Assembly (NCBI GenBank): GCA_016213435.1
Contig: JACRAL010000188.1
Location: 1-42,614, forward strand
Source: Bacteroidota bacterium
GTDB lineage: Bacteria > Bacteroidota > Bacteroidia > Palsa-948
DNA: 42,614 nucleotides
Direction of reading: 5' to 3'
The position numbers were made by a program, and so were the translations under genes. Shown here in pieces: positions 1 through 9,700 of this stretch (its first letter is position 1; every line of letters starts with the position of its first letter). Below the pieces are notes generated by a model. It was not told the origin of the DNA, made no database searches, and was given only the letters and a program-made list of their open reading frames with translations.

Positions 1-120
1 ATGAGCCGTCAACCGAGATACATTATGACTGCCATACCTTGGGGTATTACTCATTCCGCAAACTTACAAAATTGTGTAGCAACTGAAAGTCTTGCGCTGA
101 AAGCGCATAGTTTCAACTAA
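1..120 (+). other. Open segment foreign to polX at the left edge (possible end of an upstream gene or mobile element)
   Basis: Frame 1 is open from the first base to a TAA at 118-120 and would encode 39 residues beginning MSRQPRYIMTAIPWG. I do not recognise it. It does not resemble the N-terminal part of PolX that should lie here. A hairpin (TGCGCT-GAA-AGCGCA at 93-107, with a weaker outer TGAAA/TTTCA pairing at 84-115) sits just before the point where PolX homology starts. It could be the tail of a gene beginning outside the window, the end of an inserted element, or a contig-end artefact. Confidence 0.3.
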
Positions 121-1718
121 CGAACTGTAACAATGAAAAACTGCAAGGCATAGGCGAAAGCATTTCCGAAAAGATCAAGGAATATCTTAATACCGGAAAG
201 ATCAGCAAGTTTGAAAAACTAAAAGAAAAATTCCCAGATGAACTTTTAGATTTGCTCGAAGTAAAAGGATTTGGTCCTCAATCACTCAAAAAAATTCATG
301 ATCACTTAGGAATAAAAACAAAAGAGCAGCTTGTGAAAGCGCTGGAGGAAGGGCAACTATCCAAACTCAAAGGATTCGGAGAAAAGAAAACGGAACAGAT
401 GAAACGCGAACTCAAAGTTCATAAAGTAACAAAAGAACGCATGTTGCTATGGGAAGCGCTTCAGTTGGGAGAAACAATCGTTGCGGAAATGAAAAAATGT
501 TCAGAGGTAAAAAATATCAAACAGGCAGGCAGTTTAAGGCGCAGAAAAGAAACCATCGGAGATATTGACCTGCTGGCGACATGCTCCGCAAAAGACAGGA
601 AAAATGTAGTCAGTTATTTTACATCTATGAAAAATGTAAAAGAAGTTCTTGCAAAGGGAGATACGAAATCAAGCATCATCCTAGTAAATAATAATCGCCA
701 GGTTGATCTACGCCTAGTGGATCCTTTGCAATTGGGAGCTGCATTGCAATATTTCACAGGATCAAAAGAACACAATGTGCATCTGCGTGAGATCGCAAAA
801 GAAAAAGGACTTAAAATAAATGAATACGGTGTCTTCCGCTTGAAAGACAATAAGTGCATTGCAGGCAAAACAGAAGAAGAAGTTTACCGCACGCTTGGTT
901 TCACAATGATGCCTCCTGAAATGCGCGAAGACCGTGGAGAAATTGAACTTGCAAAAGAGAAAAAAATCCCTAAACTCGTAACACTAAAAGATATCCGTGG
1001 TGATATGCAGGTGCATTCTGATTGGTCAGACGGATACGGAAGCATTCAGGAAATTTCACATTATATAAGAATGAATTATCCACACTATGATTACATCACA
1101 ATAACAGATCATTCAAAATTTATGCGCGTGGCAAGAGAAATTGATGAGAAAAAATTCTCAAAACAAATGCATGAGATACGCGAGATGAACAAGAAACTGG
1201 GAGTTGACTTTGTCAAAACAGGAGCAGAAGTGGATATTCTTGCTGATGGAAAATTAGATCTGGATGATGAACTGCTGGAGCAATTGGATTGGGTAACTGC
1301 TTCCATTCACAGCGGATTTAATCACGACAATACGGAACGAATCATCCGCGCATGCGAGAATCCATTTGTGAATTGCATCGGGCATCCTACAGGGCGGCTA
1401 ATCGGCATGAGGGAGAAATATGAAGTGGATATGCAAAAAGTGATTGCTGCGGCTGCCGATACACGAACCGCTCTTGAAATAAACGCTCAGCCCGAACGCA
1501 TGGACCTGAACGAACAATGGGCAAGAGAGGCAAAAGAAAAAGGTGTGAAACTGGTAATCAGCACCGACAGTCATCAGTTAACAAATTTTGCTTTTATGAA
1601 ACTGGGAGTGTTTATTGCACGAAGGGCATGGTGCAGTGCCGCTGATATTTTAAACACACATTCATGGAAAGAAGTTCATGCCTTTACACAAAAGAAGAAG
1701 GAATTGGTGACGGTTTAA
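111..1718 (+). CDS. polX: DNA polymerase/3'-5' exonuclease PolX, N-terminus missing
   Basis: PolX is a repair polymerase that fills short gaps and also carries a PHP-type nuclease. The frame opens after a TAG at 108-110 and PolX-like sequence starts near 132 ([12 protein letters not shown], first HhH motif). The first permitted start, TTG at 252, lies inside the domain. Counting from that TTG, the polymerase aspartates are in GDIDLL (103-108) and VDLR (151-154). PHP metal motifs are HSDWSDG (255-261), TDHS (285-288), GAEVDI, SIHSGF, GHPTGR (377-382) and STDSHQ (437-442). About 528 residues remain against about 570 usually, so roughly the first 45 residues (the pol X 8-kDa start) are gone and replaced by unrelated sequence. 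No proper start codon or promoter is visible. It is probably a 5'-truncated gene; the catalytic parts look intact. Confidence 0.85.
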   Translation, partial: FQLTNCNNEKLQGIGESISEKIKEYLNTGKISKFEKLKEKFPDELLDLLEVKGFGPQSLKKIHDHLGIKTKEQLVKALEEGQLSKLKGFGEKKTEQMKRELKVHKVTKERMLLWEALQLGETIVAEMKKCSEVKNIKQAGSLRRRKETIGDIDLLATCSAKDRKNVVSYFTSMKNVKEVLAKGDTKSSIILVNNNRQVDLRLVDPLQLGAALQYFTGSKEHNVHLREIAKEKGLKINEYGVFRLKDNKCIAGKTEEEVYRTLGFTMMPPEMREDRGEIELAKEKKIPKLVTLKDIRGDMQVHSDWSDGYGSIQEISHYIRMNYPHYDYITITDHSKFMRVAREIDEKKFSKQMHEIREMNKKLGVDFVKTGAEVDILADGKLDLDDELLEQLDWVTASIHSGFNHDNTERIIRACENPFVNCIGHPTGRLIGMREKYEVDMQKVIAAAADTRTALEINAQPERMDLNEQWAREAKEKGVKLVISTDSHQLTNFAFMKLGVFIARRAWCSAADILNTHSWKEVHAFTQKKKELVTV

Positions 1719-1739
1719 TTGTTTTAAACTTAGTTCAAA

Positions 1740-1760
1740 GAAGAATCTTTCTTCGCTTTT
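1740..1760. terminator. Candidate bidirectional terminator between polX and the ompA paralog
   Basis: A short inverted repeat, GAAGAA-TCT-TTCTTC (1740-1754), flanked by A and T runs, lies in the 68-bp gap between the convergent polX and ompA-like genes. The stem is A/T-rich and the T tract is short, so it would be a weak terminator, but the position fits. Confidence 0.4.
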
Positions 1761-1786
1761 GAGGGAAATGAAAAATTTCTACATCC

Positions 1787-3679
1787 TCATTTTGTGCCAA
1801 AAACCATCGGCTCTTCAACTCTCAGCACTTTGAACTCCATTCTGTAGTTCAGTCGGTGTGCTTCCTCGCTGCATGCAACTCCGTTTGAGCACTTGTGCAG
1901 CAACATGCTTGCTCCGTATCCTTTCCATGTGAGACGGTTGGAAGCAATTCCTCTTGAGATTAAATAACTTACCGTTGCCTGAGCTCTTTTATCGGAGAGA
2001 ATGAGATTGTATTGATCTCCGGCACGTGAATCTGTATGAGAACCGATTTCTATTTTAATGGTTGGGTTATCATTCAGCAATTTCACCAACTTATTAAGTT
2101 CTCTGGCTGCATCGGCAGTTATTTCCCATTTGTCAGGATCGTAATAAATATTTTCCAGTACAATAGATTTTTCAACTGCCTTCTCAGCTAATTCAAAAAA
2201 CACAATGTATATTTTAGAATATTTTTCTTTTATTGTATTTATTTCTTCCGAACGACTGAAATATCCATTCATGAAAGCCAGTACTGTATAATCACCTCCT
2301 GCCACAAGTTCTGTTTTGTATCTGCCGTTTGCGTCTGTGGTTAATTCTATTTTCTCTAATTTTTCTTTTTCAAATAATATAACAACAGAATTTGCCAACG
2401 GATGTCTTGTATTTTTGTCCAGTACAATCCCCTCAATAGAAAATGTTGATGAATTTTCAGTAAATCTGTTTACTTTATCAGATCCAGATCGATTGGAAGG
2501 AACATATATAGTAGTATTATCACTTTTCATTATAAATTTTCCGGGATTGAAAGGATGATTAAGTTTTTCCGGTCTCAGCCATTTATCTTTCTGATAAGAA
2601 GTGATGGATACATCCAACCCTCCCATGTTGTTGCAAGCATCCGATGCAAAGTAAAAACTTCCTTCATCGGATGCAAACGGAAAAACTTCGTTACCATACG
2701 TGTTGATGTCATTACCAAGATTCACTGGCGCGGACCATTTTTTACCGTCAAAACTGGAAGAATAGATATCTGTTCCTCCATATCCTCCAGGCATATCAGA
2801 AACAAAGTAAAGTGTTTCTTTATCGGATGAGAGGCAGGGGTGACCAACAGAATACTCATCGCTGTTGAAGGGCATGTCTTCAAGGTTTGTCCATTTGCCG
2901 TTTACAAATTCAGCTTTAAAAATTTTAAGATTGTTTTCGTTTTTTCTGCTAATTCTAAATTTATATTTGAAAGAGTTGCTTCGTGTGAAATAAACTACAT
3001 TGCCTGCTTTATTGAAAGTAGCTGGTCCTTCCTGATACTGCCCGTTCACATCTCCTTTCAAAAATTTAGGAAACAGCCATTTCCCGTTTCTGTCCTTTGG
3101 AGAAAAATAAAGATTACGGTAGTACTCAAGCCAAGACTTCTTTTTGCAATCCAGCAATACATTTTTTTCTGCAGTAAAGATTGTGCCATTTTTGTATTCT
3201 ACATTGCAGAAAGAAAAGACCACGTTATCAGCATTAACAGTTGACCAGCAGAAAGAAGTATCGCATTTAAAATATCTCAGGGAGTTGCAGGAAGCCAAAA
3301 GTATTTTTGCTACAATATCATTCGGTTCTTCCTGCAGGTAATAGATAAGTGCGTATCGCGCCTCATTGTATTTTTCCTGATCCATCAAAGATTTTGCATA
3401 GTAAAAGATATTTATCGGATCAAAGTTTGGAGAAGCCAGCACGCGCTCGTATTCCTTTTCAGCTTTTTTAATATCGTTTGTTAAACGATAAGCATGAGCA
3501 AGATTTACACGTGCTTCCTGAATTTCTTTTCTGCTCAGACATCGTTTGTAATTTTTTATTGCCCTGAAGTAAGAAAAATTTTCAAATTCTTTGTTTGCTA
3601 TACTCAGATAATAATTTGTACAACCTGAAGCGATAAGGATTGCACTTGAAAGCAGAATTAATGAGAGATGCTTTTTCAT
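1787..3679 (-). CDS. OmpA family lipoprotein with TPR and PD40 repeats (paralog B)
   Basis: 630 residues. The N-terminus is a lipoprotein signal with lipobox IASGC, so Cys20 would be lipidated. Then follow helical TPR-like repeats (about 25-130), a PD40/WD40-like beta-propeller region (about 205-410, with SSDKETLYFVSDMPGGYGG), a carboxypeptidase-regulatory-like beta-sandwich (about 430-500) and a C-terminal OmpA-like domain from about 506. The peptidoglycan-binding Asp and Arg are present (GSHTDSRAGD at 546-555, then SDKRAQ). Proteins of this architecture tether outer-membrane machinery to the cell wall in Bacteroidota and often sit beside PorP/SprF and T9SS adhesins, as here. The last PD40 blade (around FIMKSDNTTIYVPSNRSG) is shorter than in the upstream paralog. 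It is last in the minus-strand cassette but has its own promoter candidate at 3750-3780. The exact role is unproven. Confidence 0.88.
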   Translation of the reverse strand: MKKHLSLILLSSAILIASGCTNYYLSIANKEFENFSYFRAIKNYKRCLSRKEIQEARVNLAHAYRLTNDIKKAEKEYERVLASPNFDPINIFYYAKSLMDQEKYNEARYALIYYLQEEPNDIVAKILLASCNSLRYFKCDTSFCWSTVNADNVVFSFCNVEYKNGTIFTAEKNVLLDCKKKSWLEYYRNLYFSPKDRNGKWLFPKFLKGDVNGQYQEGPATFNKAGNVVYFTRSNSFKYKFRISRKNENNLKIFKAEFVNGKWTNLEDMPFNSDEYSVGHPCLSSDKETLYFVSDMPGGYGGTDIYSSSFDGKKWSAPVNLGNDINTYGNEVFPFASDEGSFYFASDACNNMGGLDVSITSYQKDKWLRPEKLNHPFNPGKFIMKSDNTTIYVPSNRSGSDKVNRFTENSSTFSIEGIVLDKNTRHPLANSVVILFEKEKLEKIELTTDANGRYKTELVAGGDYTVLAFMNGYFSRSEEINTIKEKYSKIYIVFFELAEKAVEKSIVLENIYYDPDKWEITADAARELNKLVKLLNDNPTIKIEIGSHTDSRAGDQYNLILSDKRAQATVSYLISRGIASNRLTWKGYGASMLLHKCSNGVACSEEAHRLNYRMEFKVLRVEEPMVFGTK

Positions 3680-3749
3680 AAACTTTAGGTTTTAAAATTG
3701 TGGAGGTTCCATTTTATCTTTTTTTAATCACCAAAATTTTTTTACAAAG

Positions 3750-3780
3750 CAAATTTATTACATAGAAGAGTAAAATGCAA
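3750..3780 (-). promoter_or_regulatory. Bacteroidota-type promoter for ompA paralog B
   Basis: Read on the minus strand, TAAATTTG (3750-3757) fits the Bacteroidota -7 element TAnnTTTG exactly. A TTG (3778-3780) lies 20 bp upstream, matching the -33 element spacing. Transcription would start around 3743, about 64 bases before the ATG at 3679. It suggests the second paralog can be expressed independently of the upstream cassette. Confidence 0.6.
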
Positions 3781-3909
3781 TGCCCCCAATCAAAACAACC
3801 AATGATTGTTGTTAACGGTTTTTTCTTTAAGTGATAATAAAAAATCGGGTGAGATGGAAAGACAAATAGAAACATTCACAACTCAAAAACAGAATTTATG
3901 CCTTACTGC

Positions 3910-5823
3910 TTATTTTGTACTCAAAGCGACCGGATGCTGCCCGATCTTCAGCACTTTGAATTCTGTTCTCCTGTTCTGCTGGTGTTCTTCCTCCGAGCAT
4001 TGTACTCCATTGCTGCATTTATTTACCAGTCGGGTTTCTCCGTATCCTTTCCACGTGAGACGTTTGGAATCAATTCCTCTTGAGATCAGATAATTTACTG
4101 CTGCTTTCGCTCTTTTATCAGAGAGAACGAGATTGTATTGATCTCCCGCACGCGAATCCGTATGAGAACTGAGTTCTATCTTAATGGTTGGATTATCATT
4201 CAATATTTTCACGAGTTTGTCGAGTTCTTTAGAAGCATCGGCACGTATTTCACATTGATCCAAATCGTAATAAATGTTTTCCAGCACTATTGATTTTCCA
4301 ATCACCATCTCGTTCAAATCAAAATTTACGATAAATGTTTTGGAATATTTTTCGCTTCTTGTATCCACATCTTCCGAGAGGATGAAATATCCTTTCATCG
4401 ATGCCAGCACTGTGTAATTCCCATCTGCCTCCAGCTCTGTTTTGTATCTGCCATTTACATCGGAAGTCAACTGTATGTTATCGAACTTATTATTTTCTAA
4501 TACTACAACAGCCGCATTTTCCAGCGGCTGTCTTGTTTTTTTATCCAGCACTATTCCCTCAATAGAAAATGTCGGTGGATTTTTTGTAAAAGCGTATACT
4601 CTATCCGTATCAGATCGACTGGAAGAAATATACCCGGTTGAACCATCGCTGTTCAGCACGAATGCAAAATCATCTTTACTAGTATTGAGTGGATAGTTGA
4701 GGTTTTCCGGTCTCAGCCATTTATTTCCTTGGTAGGAACTAACAAATACATCCAGTCCGCCCATACTGTTATGCGCATCTGATGAGAAATAAAAACTTCC
4801 GTCTTCGGATGCAAATGGAAACATTTCATTTCCTGGCGTGTTGATTATATTGCCGAGATTCATAGGGGGCAGCCATTTCCCTCCGTCAAAATAGGAAAGA
4901 TAAATATCCGTTCCTCCATAACCTCCGAGCATATCAGAAACAAAATAGAGTGTCTTTTCGTCCGGAGCGAGGCATGGATGACCGACCGAATATTCATCGC
5001 TACAAAAGAACAGCTCTTCAAGATTTGTCCATTTACTGTTTACAAGGTCCGCTCTGAAAATTTTCAGATTATTTTCATTTTTGCTACTTTTTCTCAATTT
5101 GTATTTGTAATAATTGCTTCTCGTGAAATAAACCACATCACCTGATTTGTTGAAGGTTGCTGGTCCTTCATGATATTCTCCGTTAATCTCACCTTTCAGC
5201 AATTGTGGAGAGAGCCATTTCCCGTTTTTATCTTTTTGTGAAAAATAAAGATCGAGATATGATTTTCCTGTCCACGGATTTTTTTTCGAATTCAGTTTTA
5301 CTTCTTTTTCTGCAGTGCACACTATTCCATCTTTATATGAAACACATCCGAATATTGAAGCGACATTTTTTACATCAATCATATCTACGGTATATAATGT
5401 CGTATCTCTTTTAAACAAGCTGACTGAATTACAAGAGGCTAAAAGCATTTTTGCTACGATATCAGTTGGTTTCTTTTTCAAGTATAAATTAAATTGCTCC
5501 TTTGCCTTCTCATATCTTTGCTCCTCCATCAATAGCTTTGCATAATAGAAGGTATTTATCGATTCACTGTTCGGCATCTGAATGACAGATTCGTATTCTT
5601 GCTCCGCATTTTTCACATCGTTCACAAGACGACAAGCATGGGCAAGATTGGTGCGAGCTTCGGCACTTTCTTTCCGAACAAGAGATTTTTTGTAATGTTT
5701 GATCGCCTTTATGTAAGATGCTGTTTCAAACTCTTTGTTCCCCTTGCTCAGATAATAACTTACACAGCCCGAAAAAAGAACCGGAATAGATACCAGCAGA
5801 AAAATCGAATACTTTTTTTTCAT
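3910..5823 (-). CDS. OmpA family lipoprotein with TPR and PD40 repeats (paralog A)
   Basis: 637 residues, with the same domain order as the neighbour at 1787-3679 and close similarity along the whole length, so the two arose by tandem duplication. Lipobox LFSGC puts the lipidated Cys at position 20. TPR-like helices cover about 25-135, the PD40 propeller about 205-415, a CarboxypepD_reg-like sandwich about 435-505, and the OmpA-like domain starts near 512 (SSHTDSRAGD at 552-561, SDKRAK, then NRRTEF). The usual Gly before HTD is Ser here. It starts 11 bp after the PorP/SprF gene, so it is almost certainly cotranscribed with the adhesin and PorP/SprF genes. Likely role: periplasmic/outer-membrane lipoprotein anchoring the secretion or adhesin-attachment complex to peptidoglycan. 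Family assignment is firm; function is inferred. Confidence 0.9.
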   Translation of the reverse strand: MKKKYSIFLLVSIPVLFSGCVSYYLSKGNKEFETASYIKAIKHYKKSLVRKESAEARTNLAHACRLVNDVKNAEQEYESVIQMPNSESINTFYYAKLLMEEQRYEKAKEQFNLYLKKKPTDIVAKMLLASCNSVSLFKRDTTLYTVDMIDVKNVASIFGCVSYKDGIVCTAEKEVKLNSKKNPWTGKSYLDLYFSQKDKNGKWLSPQLLKGEINGEYHEGPATFNKSGDVVYFTRSNYYKYKLRKSSKNENNLKIFRADLVNSKWTNLEELFFCSDEYSVGHPCLAPDEKTLYFVSDMLGGYGGTDIYLSYFDGGKWLPPMNLGNIINTPGNEMFPFASEDGSFYFSSDAHNSMGGLDVFVSSYQGNKWLRPENLNYPLNTSKDDFAFVLNSDGSTGYISSSRSDTDRVYAFTKNPPTFSIEGIVLDKKTRQPLENAAVVVLENNKFDNIQLTSDVNGRYKTELEADGNYTVLASMKGYFILSEDVDTRSEKYSKTFIVNFDLNEMVIGKSIVLENIYYDLDQCEIRADASKELDKLVKILNDNPTIKIELSSHTDSRAGDQYNLVLSDKRAKAAVNYLISRGIDSKRLTWKGYGETRLVNKCSNGVQCSEEEHQQNRRTEFKVLKIGQHPVALSTK

Positions 5824-5834
5824 ATAAGTGGGTA

Positions 5835-6755
5835 TTAAAAAAATCTTGGAGTTGCTATTTTGATTTTTTCTTTACCTAAGTCATAAGCAACCATAATTTC
5901 ATGACTTCCGTTAGAATATTTCTGAAGGTTAGATATTGTATAATCAAATGCATATCCGATTCGAATACGATTGCTGGTTTGATATTCTACAAGAAAAACT
6001 ACTGCGTCTCCTGTTCTAAAGGAAGTTCCGAACCAAATTCTTTCTTTATACAAAATACTCACGTTAATGTCTGCCTGAAGAGGAACTGTCGGGCTATATT
6101 TAATCAGAATAGACGGTTTCAATTTCAATAATTCATTTAAGGTAAATATGTAACCACCGTTGAAATAATAATGTCTGCGCAGGTAAGATGATTTTTCCAA
6201 ATCAATCGAAAATCTATAATCCTTATCGTATGCGATGAGTGTTGGGATTGAAAGTCCTGTATAATATTTTTCACTGTAGTAATATATGCCGAATCCGAAT
6301 TTTGGCACGAGGGCTGATTTAATATCATTCCTAAAAACCACATCATTTGCATCCCAATAAGTAAGCGAGGCGAGATGAGCTCTGCAATCCGACACACCAG
6401 CTCTCAATCCAAATGAAAGTTTATCTTTTCCTAATTGAATTTTATAAGAATAGGTTGCAAAGAAATCGGTTTGTTCCGTCACTCCTATTTTATCATGAGA
6501 AATAATGCAGCCAACTCCCATTTTTTCCTTTGCGATCGGACCATCTAACTCAAAGAGCTGTGTTTTAGGCGCACCTGAAAGTCCAGTCCACTGTGTCCGG
6601 TATAATAAACTGGTGGTGAAGTAAGGATGTGTTCCTCCATAGGCAGGATTTAGGAATAATCCGTTAAACATATATTTGCTGACCATCATGTCCTGCTGTG
6701 CATAGGCTCCAAGGAAAAATCCCTGAAGAATGAGCACTGATAGGGTATTTTTCAT
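5835..6755 (-). CDS. PorP/SprF family type IX secretion system outer-membrane protein
   Basis: 306 residues with a signal peptide ending in GAYAQQ. The mature start contains the family hallmarks MVSKYMFNGLFLNPAYGG and LLYRTQWTGLSGAP. The rest alternates amphipathic strands, as expected for an outer-membrane beta-barrel of about 14 strands. SprF of Flavobacterium is needed for secretion or surface delivery of the SprB adhesin, and PorP/SprF paralogs are typically encoded directly after the type B adhesin they serve. That is the arrangement here: the adhesin gene ends 21 bp upstream and the OmpA lipoprotein starts 11 bp downstream. Length and motifs are normal for the family. Confidence 0.92.
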   Translation of the reverse strand: MKNTLSVLILQGFFLGAYAQQDMMVSKYMFNGLFLNPAYGGTHPYFTTSLLYRTQWTGLSGAPKTQLFELDGPIAKEKMGVGCIISHDKIGVTEQTDFFATYSYKIQLGKDKLSFGLRAGVSDCRAHLASLTYWDANDVVFRNDIKSALVPKFGFGIYYYSEKYYTGLSIPTLIAYDKDYRFSIDLEKSSYLRRHYYFNGGYIFTLNELLKLKPSILIKYSPTVPLQADINVSILYKERIWFGTSFRTGDAVVFLVEYQTSNRIRIGYAFDYTISNLQKYSNGSHEIMVAYDLGKEKIKIATPRFF

Positions 6756-6776
6756 GGCGTTTAATATTAAAATAGT

Positions 6777-9700
6777 TTACCTTCTAAGATCAACGTATCC
6801 TGTCAATCTTATTTCTCTATTGTTGATGGTGAGGACAACAAAATATGTTGCATCAGGCAGATCATCTCCGTTGTTGTTATGCCCGTTCCATTCGTTCATG
6901 TAATTCTCTTTTAAGAATACAATGTTTCCCCATCGGTTATATACCTCAATGTTATTGATAGGATATATTTCCAGTCCGTGCACTACGAAGTAGTCATTCA
7001 TCCCGTCTCCATTAGGAGAATAGCCCGTAGGCATTTCAAGAACAAGTGGTTCGGTGAGAGTCATTGAAACAATGTAAGTGCAACCGTGATTGTCTGAAAC
7101 AAGTACTGAATAATGCATTGCAGGAATGTTTTCCAGATTCTGCGTGGTGCTTTTGTTTGACCAGAGATAAGTATAAGGACTTGTTCCGCCTGTTACTTCC
7201 AATGTAATACTTCCATCAGCACTTCCGTGAGGATTTATATTATAGCCCGAAGGATAAACATGAGCGGAGATTACTACATGGAGTGAATCTGGCTGAGTAA
7301 TTATAATCGTATCTACCCTTGCGCAACGATTGCCATCCAGAACATTTACAATATAAATTCCGGCATTCAGGTCAGAAATATTTTGCGTTGTTGCTCCGTT
7401 TGACCAGAGATAAGTGTAAGGTGCAACTCCTCCGCTTGCGCTCAGGTTGATGGATCCGTTATTATCTCCATAACAATTTGGATTCGTGCTACTGAATAGA
7501 AGCTGAATCGGAGATTGCTCATTTATATTTACACTTGCAGACTGACTACAGCCGTTTGCATCAGTTACCGTAACGGAATAACTATTTTCATTCAGTCCTG
7601 TAATATCTTCCGTTGTTTGAGAATTCGACCATAAGAATACATACGGAGAAGTTCCTCCGATTGGAGAAAGGTTAATCGCACCATCGGATAGTCCATGACA
7701 GGAAACATTGGTGGTTGAAGCCGATAAGTCAAGTACTGTTGGTTGAGTGAGAGTAACTGAACTTGTTGTTTGACAATTGTTGACATCAGTAACTGTCACG
7801 AAATATGTTCCGCCTCCAAGACCGGAAATATTCTGCGTAGTTTGTGAATTGTTCCAGAGATACATATAAGCGGTGGTTCCACCTGTTACTGTTACATCAA
7901 TCACTCCGTCTGCTGAACCATTGCAACTCACAGAATTACCATTGTAATTTGTAGTAATAGAAGCTGTAGCGACAAGTACTGCCGGCTGAGTGATCGGAAC
8001 AAATAAAACTTTTGTACATGAATTTGTATCGGCAACGGTTACAAAATAATTTCCAGCAGTGATATTTGATATATTTTTAGTTGTATGCCCGCTATTCCAT
8101 AAATAAGAATACGCAGTTGTTCCTCCTGATGCTGTGAGATTAATGTTTCCATCTGATAATCCATTACAACTAATATTGTATCCTCCCGCATAAGCAGATG
8201 AAACTGCACTCAGCGAAATACTATCAGGAATAGTTATTGACGAAACAGAGGAAATACATCCAAGAGAATCTTGCACTATCACGCTGTAAGAATTAGCAAT
8301 AGATAAAATACCTATGTAGTTTCCTGCTACACCAAAAGTTGTTCCGTTGTCAAATGAAATCTGGTACAATCCTCCGTTTCCTCCGGAAGGCGTTACAATC
8401 ACTTCCGAAACTCCTGAAAGAGGAACAGGGCAGATTTTTGTAATTGAACTTGCACTTGCAATCTCAGGTTCATCCACAAGAAAACTTAAAGGCAAGGAAT
8501 TGTGGCATCCGTTAGCATCTGTAATCGTAAGAACATATTGCCCTTTAGAAAGCCCGGAAATATTTTGTGTTGTCGCACCATTTGACCATAAGAATGCATA
8601 AGGAAAGACTCCACCGCTTATTGTGGTTATGGTAACGCTTCCATCCGATCCGCCATAACAGGTAACATCTGTTTTTGTTCCGCTCGTGGAAATCTGGATC
8701 GGGCGCGTGATGGATGTGCTTGCCGATGATGTACATAAGTTCGCATCGGTTACTGTTACAGAATAATTTCCATTACTTAAATAATATTGATCTTCCACCG
8801 TAACTCCATTTGACCAATTGAAGTTGTAAGGGAATGCACCTCCACTTACAGTCAAATCAATTGTTCCATCATTAACAGATGCACAACTAATATCTGTTGG
8901 CGCTATACCAAGGCTGAGAATAGAAGGTTCGGCAATTGTCACGTTTGCAAAGTGAGTACAGAGTAGTGTTCCCCATCCCGTTACCGAATAAACTCCTGCG
9001 GATAATCCTGTAATAGTGGAAGTGGTTGCTCCATTGCTCCACTGATAATAATATGGAGGAACTCCAAATAATATTTGTGCAGTTGCAGTTCCGTCTGATG
9101 CACCTATGCAAGAAACATTTGTTTTGTAAGTATTCATAATAATTTTGCTGCAGGGCGGATCATAAATCTGTACATTGTCTAAAAGTGAACATCCGTTGTT
9201 ATCGCTGATAGTTACTGAATAAATTCCCGCTACGAGATTTGAAATAGCCGAACTAGTTCTCCCATTACTCCATGAGTAGGTATATGGAGAAGTTCCACCG
9301 GAAGCATTTGCCGTGGCAGTTCCGTCTGATGCACCTACAAATGATGCGTTTGTTCGATTCATCGTGGCAATCAATTTTTCCGGTTGAGAAATCACAATGT
9401 TTGAAACATCTATACACCCATTTTCTTCAGTAACAGTAGCCATATATGTTCCTGCGCCAAGGTTTGAAACAGAAACAGTAGTTTGCTCTGGAAACGTATT
9501 CCAGGAATAAGTATATGGAGCAGTTCCACCGGAAACTGTTGAGAGGGCAGTTCCTGTCAAATCTCCATTACATAAAATGTCTGTTTCCGAAATAATGTTT
9601 TGAAAACCGAAACAACGCGGTTCATTAACAACTGTGCTTAAACTGATGGAACATCCGTTTGCATCTGCCACAACCGCAGAATAAACTCCGTACAACAATC

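Noticed and set aside
252-1718. TTG at 252 as the genuine polX start
   Set aside because: The same frame upstream to about 132 encodes the first helix-hairpin-helix motif of PolX, so the TTG is internal.
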